Assembly (NCBI RefSeq): GCF_900114785.1
Contig: NZ_FOUG01000013.1
Location: forward strand, 106,287 to 170,286
DNA from: Variovorax sp. OV329
GTDB taxonomy: Bacteria; Pseudomonadota; Gammaproteobacteria; Burkholderiales; Burkholderiaceae_C
Length of the DNA stretch: 64,000 bases
Direction: 5' to 3'
The notes under the pieces: generated by a model
Database searches by the model: none
The model's input: the letters and a program-made list of their open reading frames with translations, nothing else
What the model was told of the DNA's origin: nothing
Program-made: the position numbers and the translations under genes
In this document: positions 27,304 through 35,800 of the stretch, one piece after another
Position numbering within the stretch: position 1 is the first letter of the stretch
Layout of the letters: each line of letters starts with the position of its first letter

Positions 27304-27316
27304 TTGACACCGTCAA
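27304..27316. promoter_or_regulatory. Probable TetR-type operator
   Basis: Perfect inverted repeat TTGAC-ACC-GTCAA in the 108-bp space between the carotenoid oxygenase and TetR genes, 17 bases from the oxygenase start. TTGACA within it could also serve as a -35 element for the regulator. A second small palindrome, GTAAAATTTAC, lies at 27355-27365. Position and symmetry suggest repression of the oxygenase and autoregulation. Confidence 0.6.
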
Positions 27317-27395
27317 TAAAAGCGGATTGGATGCTTGGCGGATGGGCAAGTCAAGTAAAATTTACGCTGACAACATTTCATTGCATTCGAGCGCC

Positions 27396-28079
27396 ATGAG
27401 CAGCAACCCTTCCGCCAAGTCCGAACGCGCCCGGCCCGCCCGAAAGGCGCCGGAGGCGGCGCAGCCCTACCACCACGGTGCGCTGCATGCGGCACTGCTG
27501 GCGGCGGCGCAGGACATCCTGGAAAGCCAGGGCCTGGCCGCGCTCACCCTGCGCGCGGCGGCGCGGGCGGCGGGGGTGTCGCATGCGGCGCCCAAGAACC
27601 ACTTCGGCGACCTCACCGGCCTCCTGAGCGAACTGGCGGCACTGGGCTTTCGCGAGTTCGCCGACGCGCTTCGTGGCGCCGCGCGGGAGAGCCAGGGTTC
27701 GCCGGCCGATCGCTTCGACGCCATCGGCCATGCCTACGTGCGCTTCGCGCGCGAGCGCACCGCCATGTTCCTGCTGATGTTCCGCAGCGAACGGCTGGAC
27801 ATGCACAGGCCCGCGCTGAGCGAGGCGGTCGACGAGGCGCGTGCGGCGCTGGCCGGCGCCACCGCCTCCCGCATGGGGCGCGATCCTGCACACGCGCCTG
27901 ACGCGACGCAGAGTGCGCGCATGGTGGCGGCCTGGTCGCTGGTGCACGGCTTTTCCATGCTGCTGATCGACCATCGGCTGGACACCCTGCTGTCGCAGCG
28001 CCCCGGCGGTCCCGACTGGCAACTGCTGCTGCGCGACGTGTTCGGCGCGCCGCGCGGGCCCGGCCTCGTCACCCCGTGA
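27396..28079 (+). CDS. TetR/AcrR family transcriptional regulator
   Basis: Protein of 227 residues. Residues about 25-75 form the DNA-binding domain (YHHGALHAALLAAAQDILES, then LTLRAAARAAGVSHAAPKNHF), and the C-terminal part is the ligand-binding helical bundle. It resembles the TetR subgroup with a C-terminal 'WHG' type domain, as LVHGFSMLLIDHRL near the end suggests. The ATG at 27396 begins the serine-rich tail seen in homologues. Its stop overlaps the GTG start of the FUSC gene by four bases, so regulator and exporter are translated together. It probably controls the divergent oxygenase operon. Confidence 0.9.
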   Translation: MSSNPSAKSERARPARKAPEAAQPYHHGALHAALLAAAQDILESQGLAALTLRAAARAAGVSHAAPKNHFGDLTGLLSELAALGFREFADALRGAARESQGSPADRFDAIGHAYVRFARERTAMFLLMFRSERLDMHRPALSEAVDEARAALAGATASRMGRDPAHAPDATQSARMVAAWSLVHGFSMLLIDHRLDTLLSQRPGGPDWQLLLRDVFGAPRGPGLVTP

Positions 28080-29122
28080 AGGCCGCAGCACCCAGCGCCC
28101 TGGCGGTGGCACTGCGGTCTGTGGCCTCCGTGTCGCTGGCGGTGGCCGCGGCCCATGCGCTGGGCCTGGCGGATGCCTGGTGGGCGGCCATCAGCGCCTT
28201 CGTCGTGCCCGACGGCGCCTGGCGCGGCTCGCTGCTGCGCGCCGTGCTGCGCATGCTGGGCACGCTGTGCGGCGCCCTACTGGGCGTGCTGCTGGGCGCG
28301 TCGCTGGGGCTGCACGGCGCGCTCTTCGTCGTGCTCATGGGGGCGGCCACCTGGGCCGGCCTGTATTTCTCGAGCACGCGCCCCTACAGCTACGCCTGGG
28401 TGCTGGGCGCCGTCACCTTCGCGATGGTGCTGTGCGAGGCCTGGACGGCCCGCGGGGAACTGCAGCACTTTGCGCTGGCGCGCTGCGCCAACGTGGCCGT
28501 GGGCATCGTGGCCTGCCTGCTGGTCGAAGGCCTGTGGGCCCTGGCGATGCGTCAGCCGGTGGCGCCGCCGGCCGCACCGGCTTCGGCCGCGTCGCGGCGC
28601 GTGGCCGCGGTCCATGCCTTGCAGGGCGCCATCGCGGTCACCCTGTTCGCGGTGGTGCTCGCCGTGCACCAGCTGCACGGCTTCGCGCAGGCCATGATCA
28701 CCGCGCTGGCGGTCCTGATCGTGCCGCTGGGCGCCGACGCGCAGGAGGCCCACCCCAAAGTGCGCCAGCGCATGGTGCTGCGCCTGGCGGGCTGCGCGCT
28801 GGCGGTGCTGCTTTCGCTGGCGCTGCTGCCCCTGCTGCAGGGCCGTCCGCTGGCCTGCCAGCTGGCCCTCGCCCTGGGCGTCGCCGCCGGCGGCTGGGTG
28901 CAGCAGGCAGTTCCGGCCTGGCGCTATGCCGCCCTCCAGTTCACCGTGGCCTTCCTGATGGTCTTCGTGCAGGACCGCGGCTGGGACGTGCACCCGCAGG
29001 TCGCCCTGGCGCGGCTCGTCGGCATCGTGGCCGGTGTGGCGCTGACTTTTGCCGTCATGGCCGCGTGGTCCGCAGCAGCCACCTGGCTGGCGCGCCGCAG
29101 GCTGCGCGGGCCGACGCCGTAG
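28076..29122 (+). CDS. FUSC-family membrane protein, probable aromatic-acid exporter
   Basis: Protein of 348 residues with two blocks of hydrophobic helices (about 10-160 and 180-335), the fusaric-acid-resistance-like (FUSC) layout: LADAWWAAISAFVVPDGAWR near the start and FAQAMITALAVLIVPLGADA in the second block. FUSC proteins are associated with efflux of aromatic acids and similar amphiphiles. GTG start at 28076 overlaps the TetR stop, so it is regulated with it. It could export toxic products or substrates of the oxygenase. Confidence 0.87.
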   Translation: MKAAAPSALAVALRSVASVSLAVAAAHALGLADAWWAAISAFVVPDGAWRGSLLRAVLRMLGTLCGALLGVLLGASLGLHGALFVVLMGAATWAGLYFSSTRPYSYAWVLGAVTFAMVLCEAWTARGELQHFALARCANVAVGIVACLLVEGLWALAMRQPVAPPAAPASAASRRVAAVHALQGAIAVTLFAVVLAVHQLHGFAQAMITALAVLIVPLGADAQEAHPKVRQRMVLRLAGCALAVLLSLALLPLLQGRPLACQLALALGVAAGGWVQQAVPAWRYAALQFTVAFLMVFVQDRGWDVHPQVALARLVGIVAGVALTFAVMAAWSAAATWLARRRLRGPTP

Positions 29123-29247
29123 CGGCCCGAAGCCCCTACGCTTTGCCTGCCTTTTACCCAGGGAATTTCCCCTGTCGGGAAAGGCGGGAGTGCGCGCGTA
29201 ATTCAGCCGCCTTTCGCTTTTGAAAGGAAATTGAAAGGAATCGACAG

Positions 29248-29946
29248 ATGCGAAGGAAGAACAAGAGCGTCCTGACCCTGCTGGCCGCATCGGCGGCCGC
29301 CGCGCTGCTGGCCGCGTGTGCCGCGCCCGGCGCCGGCGGCAGCGCCAACTCCATGAGCTTCTTCGTCAGCAGCACCGGCAGCGGAAAGGGCGCCGACCTC
29401 GGCGGCCTGGCCGGCGCCGATGCGCTTTGCCAGCGCCTGGCCGGTGCGGCCGGCGCGGGCGGCAAGACCTGGCGCGCCTACCTCAGCGTTCCACCCACGC
29501 TGCCGGCCAACAACAACCCGGGCACGGCGGCCGTCAACGCCCGCGACCGCATCGGCACGGGCCCCTGGTACAACGCCAAGGGCGCGCTCATTGCCAGCGA
29601 CGTCGAGCAACTGCACGCGCGCAACAACATCAACAAGACCACCGCGCTGGACGAGCGCGGCAATGCGGTGCGCGGCCGCGGCGACAACCCGAACGAACAC
29701 GACATCCTGACCGGATCGCGCGCCGACGGCACCGCCTTCGCGCCGCAGACCGACACCAGCTGTGCGGCCTGGACCAAGAGCGGCGCCGACGGCTCGGCCG
29801 TGGTCGGCCACCACGACCTCACCGGCCCCAACAACGATGCCTGGGCCCGCTCCTGGAACTTCTCGCACCAGAGCGCCGGCTGCAGCCAGGAGGCGCTGGT
29901 GCGCACCGGCGGCTCGGGGCGGCTCTACTGCTTCGCCGCCAACTAG
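29248..29946 (+). CDS. Lectin-like exported lipoprotein
   Basis: Protein of 232 residues with a lipoprotein signal (LLAASAAAALLAAC). The mature part has a C-type-lectin/endostatin-like pattern: SFFVSSTGSGKGADLGGLAG, ADALCQRLA, KTWRAYLS, NARDRIGTGPWYNAKG, NNDAWARSWNFSHQSAGCSQ and GSGRLYCFA, with Cys residues positioned for the two disulphides of that fold. The ligand is unknown. Two AAAGGAA-type ribosome sites stand in tandem just upstream (about 29220-29240). It is a single-gene unit. Confidence 0.8.
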   Translation: MRRKNKSVLTLLAASAAAALLAACAAPGAGGSANSMSFFVSSTGSGKGADLGGLAGADALCQRLAGAAGAGGKTWRAYLSVPPTLPANNNPGTAAVNARDRIGTGPWYNAKGALIASDVEQLHARNNINKTTALDERGNAVRGRGDNPNEHDILTGSRADGTAFAPQTDTSCAAWTKSGADGSAVVGHHDLTGPNNDAWARSWNFSHQSAGCSQEALVRTGGSGRLYCFAAN

Positions 29947-30036
29947 GGCGATGTCCCTGCGTGCGCGCCCGGTTTGCCCGGCGCGCACGCCGCTGGCTAG
30001 ACTCGGTCAGGGCCTCCCGCACGACGAAAGACCGCT

Positions 30037-31593
30037 TTGACCGAGATCGAGTTCAAGTTCCAGATCCCCAAGGCGCGCCTGGCCGGCCTGCAGAAGGAGC
30101 TGGCGCGCGCCAAGACCAGCCGCACCCATCTGCAGGCGCGCTACTTCGACACCGCCGACGGCCTGCTGGCGAAGAACGGCGCGGCGCTGCGCCTGCGCAA
30201 GGAAGGCCGGCGCTGGGTCCAGACCGCCAAGGCGCTGGGCGACAGCGCGGTGCATCGGCTGGAGCACAACGTCGACCTGGGCCTCTCGCGCGCCGGCGTG
30301 CCGGTGCTGGTCGATGCGAAGCGCCACCAGGGCACGCCGGTGGGCGAGGTGCTCGACAAGCTGCTGCGCGGCGGCGAGGTGCCGCTGGTGGAGACCTTCG
30401 CGACCGACATCTGGCGCGTCACGCGGCATGCGCGCCTGGGCCGCAGCACCGTCGAGCTGGCGCTGGACACCGGCCGCGTCATCGCGCCGGCCGCCGGCGG
30501 CCGGCCCGAGCGCGTGTCGCCCGTGTGCGAGCTGGAACTCGAGCTGGTGCAGGGCGATGTGGCCGATCTGGTGGAGATGGCGCGGCGCTGGTCGCACCGG
30601 CACGGCCTATGGTTCAGCACCGTGACCAAGGCCGAGCGCGGCGAGCGCGTCCGCGCCGCTCAGCAGTCCGGCAAGGACGAGGAAGCGGTGCAGGCCGTCA
30701 AGGCCACGCCGCCGCGCTTCGGCCGGGCCGAAGAGGACAGGAAGGGCGGCCTGATGGTGGGCGCCGCGCAGCTGCAGCGCGCCGTGGTCGCCGCCTGCCT
30801 GGCGCAGATCCTGCCCAACGCCAGCGAGATCGCGTCCGGCAACGAGGCGCCCGAACTCATCCACCAGCTGCGCGTGGGCATCCGGCGCCTGCGCAGCGCA
30901 CTGCGCGAGCTGGACGCGGTCGCGCCCGGCCGCTTCGACACCGCCGCCTGGGAGCCTGTGCTGGTGAGCGCCTTCCGCGGCCTGGGCGCGCAGCGCGACC
31001 GCGACGTGCTGGAGGCGCGCATGCAGCCCCAGCTGCAAGCCCTGGGCGCGCCGCTGGCCGAGCTGCCGCCGGCCGAGCACACCGCGCAGCTTCCCACCGC
31101 CGGCGAGCTGGTGCGCGATGCCGCCTTCCAGCAGCTGCTGGTCACGCTGATCGGCTTCTCCGCGCCGCCCGAGGTGGCCACGGCCGTGACCCGGGAGGAG
31201 GCCGCCGCGGTGCGCAAGGCGGTGGGCGAGCGGCTGGACAAGCTGCACCGGCAATTGCGCAAGGCCGGCAAGAACTTCGAGGGCCTGGCCACCGACGAGC
31301 AGCACCGGGCCCGCAAGCGGCTCAAGCGCCTGCGCTACCTGGCGGAATTCGTCGCGCCGCTCTACGGCAAGGACAAGGCGCAGCGCTACATCGAGCAGCT
31401 GCTGCCGGCGCAGGACGCGCTGGGCGACTACAACGACGACGTGGTCGCCACCGAGGCCTTCCGCGAAGCCACCGAGAAGGACCCGCGCGCCTGGTTCGCC
31501 GTGGGCTGGCTCAGCGCGCAGACGCCGCGGCAGGCCAGGAGCTGCGGCGAGGCGCTGCAGCTGCTGGCCAAGGCCGGCAAGTTCTGGAAGTAA
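30037..31593 (+). CDS. CYTH and CHAD domain protein
   Basis: Protein of 518 residues. The N-terminal CYTH domain (about 1-200) begins with the metal/phosphate motif EIEFKF and contains YFDTADGLLAKNGAALRLRK; CYTH enzymes such as inorganic triphosphatase hydrolyse triphosphate. The C-terminal CHAD domain (about 245-518) has the conserved IHQLRVGIRRLRSALRE and HRARKRLKRLRYLAEF, basic histidine helices that bind polyphosphate. A TTG start at 30037 fits the domain start. It is convergent with the DAHP synthase gene; the stop codons are 11 bases apart. Confidence 0.92.
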   Translation: MTEIEFKFQIPKARLAGLQKELARAKTSRTHLQARYFDTADGLLAKNGAALRLRKEGRRWVQTAKALGDSAVHRLEHNVDLGLSRAGVPVLVDAKRHQGTPVGEVLDKLLRGGEVPLVETFATDIWRVTRHARLGRSTVELALDTGRVIAPAAGGRPERVSPVCELELELVQGDVADLVEMARRWSHRHGLWFSTVTKAERGERVRAAQQSGKDEEAVQAVKATPPRFGRAEEDRKGGLMVGAAQLQRAVVAACLAQILPNASEIASGNEAPELIHQLRVGIRRLRSALRELDAVAPGRFDTAAWEPVLVSAFRGLGAQRDRDVLEARMQPQLQALGAPLAELPPAEHTAQLPTAGELVRDAAFQQLLVTLIGFSAPPEVATAVTREEAAAVRKAVGERLDKLHRQLRKAGKNFEGLATDEQHRARKRLKRLRYLAEFVAPLYGKDKAQRYIEQLLPAQDALGDYNDDVVATEAFREATEKDPRAWFAVGWLSAQTPRQARSCGEALQLLAKAGKFWK

Positions 31594-31606
31594 GGCGCTA
31601 GCGCCT
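31593..31606. terminator. 14-bp palindrome spanning two convergent stop codons
   Basis: Perfect palindrome AGGCGCTAGCGCCT fills the space between the stop of the CYTH-CHAD gene and the stop of the DAHP synthase gene. It could form a short hairpin in both transcripts, but no T-run follows. Confidence 0.3.
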
Positions 31607-32729
31607 AGCGGCGCGCGGCCTTGCGGCGCATGGCCACCGCCCTGGCCAGGTTCTGCAGCACCGGCACCGTCTGCGGGAAGCTGATGCAGGCATCGGTGAT
31701 CGACACGCCGGGCCGGGGCGGCACGCCGGCCACCAGGTCCTGGCGGCCTTCCTCCAGGTGGCTCTCGATCATCACGCCGGTGATGCGGCGCTCGCCGCCG
31801 GCGATCTGCATCGCCACGTCCTCGGCCACCACCACCTGGCGCTGGTGCTGCTTGCTGCTGTTGCCATGCGAGACGTCGATCATCACCTGCTCGCGCAGGC
31901 CGTTGGCCACCAGCGCGGCGCAGCTGGCTGCCACGTCCTGGGCCGAATAGTTGGGCGCCTTGCCGCCACGCAGGATCAGGTGGCAGTCGGCATTGCCGCG
32001 GGTCTCGAAGATGGCGGCCATGCCCATCTTGGTCATGCCCATGAACGCATGCGGTGCGCGGGCCGCCAGGATGGCGTCGGCCGCCACCTTGATGCTGCCG
32101 TCGGTGCCGTTCTTGAAGCCCACCGGGCAGCTCAGGCCCGAGGCCAGCTGGCGGTGGCTCTGGCTCTCGGTGGTGCGCGCGCCGATGGCGCCCCAGGCGA
32201 TCAGGTCGGCGATGAACTGGGGGCTCAGCAAGTCGAGGAACTCGGTGCCGGTGGGCAGGCCCAGTTGCGTGAGTTCCAGCAGCAGGCGGCGGGCACGCTC
32301 CAGGCCCTCGTTGATGGCGAAGCTGCCGTCCAGGTGCGGGTCGTTGATGTAGCCCTTCCAGCCCACGGTGGTGCGGGGCTTCTCGAAGTAGGCCCGCATC
32401 ACGATCAGCAGGTCGTCCGAGAGGGAATCGGCCTGGGCCTTCAGGCGGTGCGCGTACTCCAGCGCCTGGTCGTGGTCGTGGATGGAGCAGGGGCCCACCA
32501 CCACCACCAGCCGGTCGTCGCGGCCGTGCAGCACGTCGGCGATGGCGCGCCGGCTCTTTTCCACCAGCGCCAGGGTGTCGCTGCCCACCGGCACCCGCTC
32601 CTGCAGCAGGGCGGGAGTCATGAGCGGCCGCACCGCGCCGATTCGCACGTCGTCGATGCGGGTGGTGTCCAGGGTGCTGTCGCGGGAGCCGACTTCGGCG
32701 TCGTGGAAGGGATCGTCCAGGGTGGTCAT
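31605..32729 (-). CDS. aroG: 3-deoxy-7-phosphoheptulonate synthase (DAHP synthase, type I)
   Basis: Catalyses phosphoenolpyruvate plus erythrose 4-phosphate to DAHP, the first step of the shikimate pathway. The protein has 374 residues. Type I (AroFGH) motifs seen: VVVGPCSIHD, PRTTVGWKGYINDP, GLPTGTEFLD, GARTTESQSHRQLASG, GFKNGTDGS and the metal/substrate region MIDVSHGNSSKQ. The AroF/G/H isoform and feedback specificity cannot be assigned, so the symbol is approximate. The ATG at 32729 matches the usual N-terminus; an upstream start at 32813 would add unrelated sequence. Confidence 0.94.
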   Translation of the reverse strand: MTTLDDPFHDAEVGSRDSTLDTTRIDDVRIGAVRPLMTPALLQERVPVGSDTLALVEKSRRAIADVLHGRDDRLVVVVGPCSIHDHDQALEYAHRLKAQADSLSDDLLIVMRAYFEKPRTTVGWKGYINDPHLDGSFAINEGLERARRLLLELTQLGLPTGTEFLDLLSPQFIADLIAWGAIGARTTESQSHRQLASGLSCPVGFKNGTDGSIKVAADAILAARAPHAFMGMTKMGMAAIFETRGNADCHLILRGGKAPNYSAQDVAASCAALVANGLREQVMIDVSHGNSSKQHQRQVVVAEDVAMQIAGGERRITGVMIESHLEEGRQDLVAGVPPRPGVSITDACISFPQTVPVLQNLARAVAMRRKAARR

Positions 32730-32897
32730 GGGGCTGTCTCGAAGCTGAAGCAACCTGCCATTGTCGCAAGAGCGCGTCCTGCCGACGGCGCTTGCCTTTC
32801 GCTGCCGCCGCACTCAAAGTGGCGGCCCTGGGCGCACCGGCAAGGTGCGGGGACAGATTTCCATCAAAACCTGGCAGAACCAGGGAAGGAGCCAAGC

Positions 32898-35800
32898 ATG
32901 CAGAAGCAGGTCACGGGGACGAAGCGCCGCGACGAGCGCCTCGACGAGGTCGTCCAACTCATCCAGGCCAAGGTGTCCGACCCCGGCTCGGCGCGGCAAC
33001 TGGTGGCCTTCGTGCAGGCCTACTTCGGCCAGGTGGACCCGGAGGACCTGGCCGAGCGCCAGCCGGCCGACCTGTACGGCGCGGCGCTCTCGCACTGGAA
33101 CTTCGCGCGCAAGCGCGCACCCGGCGAGACCCGGGTGCGGGTGTTCAACCCCAGCATCGCCGAGCACGGCTGGCAGTCCACCCACACCATCATCGAGATC
33201 GTCAACGACGACATGCCCTTCCTGGTCGACACCGTCACCATGGAAGTCAACCGGCACGGCCTCACGCTGCACCTGATCATCCATCCGCTGGTGGGCGTGA
33301 AGCGGGACGCGCAGGGGCAGCTAGTCGACATCGGCACGGAGGACGCGAAGCGCGAATCCTTCATCCACGTCGAGGTGGACCGCGTGGCGGACGCCGCGCA
33401 GCTGGAGGCGCTGGCCGCCGACGTGGCCCGCGTGCTGGGCGACGTGCGCTCGGCCGTGGTCGACTGGAAGGCGATGAACGACAAGGTGCTGGCCATCGTC
33501 GAGCGGCTGGAAAAGCAGAAGCTGCCGATCCCGCCCGAGGAGGTGTCGGAAGACCTGGCCTTCCTGCGCTGGCTGGCCGACGGCCACTTCACCTTCCTGG
33601 GCCACCGCAGCCACGACCTGGTGAGCCAGGGCGGCGAGGACACGCTCAAGGCCGTGCCGGGCTCGGGCCTGGGCATCCTGCGCGAATCCGGCAAGGACCC
33701 GGCCACCAGCTTCGCGGCCTTGCCGCCGCAGGTGCGGGCGCAGGCGCGGCTGCCGGACCTGCTGATCATCACCAAGTCGAACTCGCGCTCCACCGTGCAC
33801 CGGCCGGGCTACCTCGACTACATCGGCATCAAGCGCTTCGACGAGCAGGGCCAGGTGGTGGGCGAGGACCGCTTCCTGGGCCTGTTCACCCACACCGCCT
33901 ACAGCGCCAGCCCGGCGGACATTCCGCTCCTGCGCAAGAAGATGGCCGACGTGCTGGCGCGCGCCGGCCTGCCGGCGGGCAGCCACTCGGGCAAGGCGCT
34001 GGTGAACATCCTGGAGACCTACCCGCGCGACGAACTGTTCCAGACCGGCGGCGACGAGCTGCTGGGCACCGCCATGGGCGTGCTGCACCTGGAGGAGCGG
34101 CAGCGCTTCCGCCTCTTCGTGCGGCGCGATCCCTTCGAGCGTTTCGTGGTGTGCATGATCTACGCGCCGCGCGAGAACTACACCACCGACCTGCGCCAGA
34201 AATGGCAGGCCATCCTTGAGCGGGCCTTCAACGGCCAGGGCTCCGAGTTCAACGTGCATTTGTCCGAGTCGATGCTGGCGCGCATCCAGATCACGGTGCG
34301 CACCAAGCCCGGCGAGATCCCGCCCTTCGACGTGCGCGAGCTGGAGCAGCGCCTGGTGGCCTCCGCCCGCCGCTGGGAGGACGACCTGAAGTCGGCCCTG
34401 ATCGAATCGGCCGGCGAGGCGCGCGGCAATGCCCTCTTGCGCCAGTGGGGCAGCGCCTTCCCGGCCGGCTACCGCGACGAGTTCGCGGCCCGCGTGGCGG
34501 TGCACGACATCGAGCTGATTGAGAAGCTCAGCGACGCGCAACCCCTGGGCATGAACCTCTACAAGCCGCTGGAGGCGCCGCCCGGCATGCTGCGCTTCAA
34601 GCTGGTGGTGCGCGGCGCGCCGCTGGTGCTCTCGGCCAGCCTGCCGATGATGGAGCACCTGGGCATGCGGGTGCTGGACGAGCATCCGCACCGCATCACC
34701 GCGCGCGACGGCAGCGCGGTGTGGGTGCACGACTTCGGCCTGGCCAGCGCCATCCCCGAGGCCGAGCTGGACGTGGACGCGCTGCGCCCGGTGTTCGAGG
34801 AAGCCTTCAACGCCGTCTACACCGGCGCGGTGGAGAACGACGACTTCAACCGCCTGGTGCTGGCCGCCCGCCTGCCCGCGCACGACATCGTGCTGCTGCG
34901 CGCCTATGCCAAGTACATGCGGCAGATCGGCTTCGCGCTGTCGCAGGCCTTCATCGAGAGCACGTTGGTGGCCAACGCGGCCATCGCGCGCAAGCTGGTG
35001 GAGCTGTTCCGCCTGCGCTTCGACCCCAAGGGCAGCGACAAGGGCGAAGCGAAGGTGGCCGAGATCGAGCAGGCGCTGGAGCAGGTGGCCAGCCTCTCGG
35101 AAGACCGGGTGCTGCGGCAGTACCTGGGGCTCATGCAGGCCAGCACCCGCACCAACTTCTGGCGGCGCGACGCCAGGGGCGCGCGGCGCAGCTTCCTCTC
35201 CTTCAAGTTCGATTCCAGCAAGGTGCCGGACCTGCCCGCGCCCAAGCCCATGTTCGAGATCTTCGTGTACTCCACCCGCTTCGAGGGCGTGCACCTGCGC
35301 GGCGGGCGCGTGGCGCGCGGCGGCCTGCGCTGGTCGGACCGGCCGGAGGATTTCCGCACCGAGGTGCTGGGCCTGGTGAAGGCGCAGATGGTGAAGAACA
35401 CGGTGATCGTGCCGGTGGGCTCCAAGGGCGGCTTCGTGCTCAAGCGCGCGCCCTCGCCGGCCGACCGCGACGCCTACATGAAGGAAGGCGTGGCTTGCTA
35501 CCAGGACTACCTGCGCGGCCTGCTGGACATCACCGACAACCTGGCCGGCACCACCATCGTGCCGCCGCCCGACGTGCGCCGCCTCGACGAGGACGACCCC
35601 TACCTGGTGGTGGCCGCAGACAAGGGCACCGCCACCTTCAGCGACTACGCCAACGCCATCAGCGCCGAGTACGGCCACTGGCTGGGCGACGCCTTCGCCT
35701 CCGGCGGCTCGGTGGGCTACGACCACAAGGCCATGGGCATCACTGCGCGCGGCGCCTGGGAATCGGTCAAGCGCCACTTCCGCGAGATGGGCATCGACAC

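Noticed and set aside
31758..32897. Long in-frame extension upstream of the glutamate dehydrogenase start
   Set aside because: It covers the DAHP synthase gene on the other strand; the ATG at 32898 has a ribosome site and the family N-terminus.
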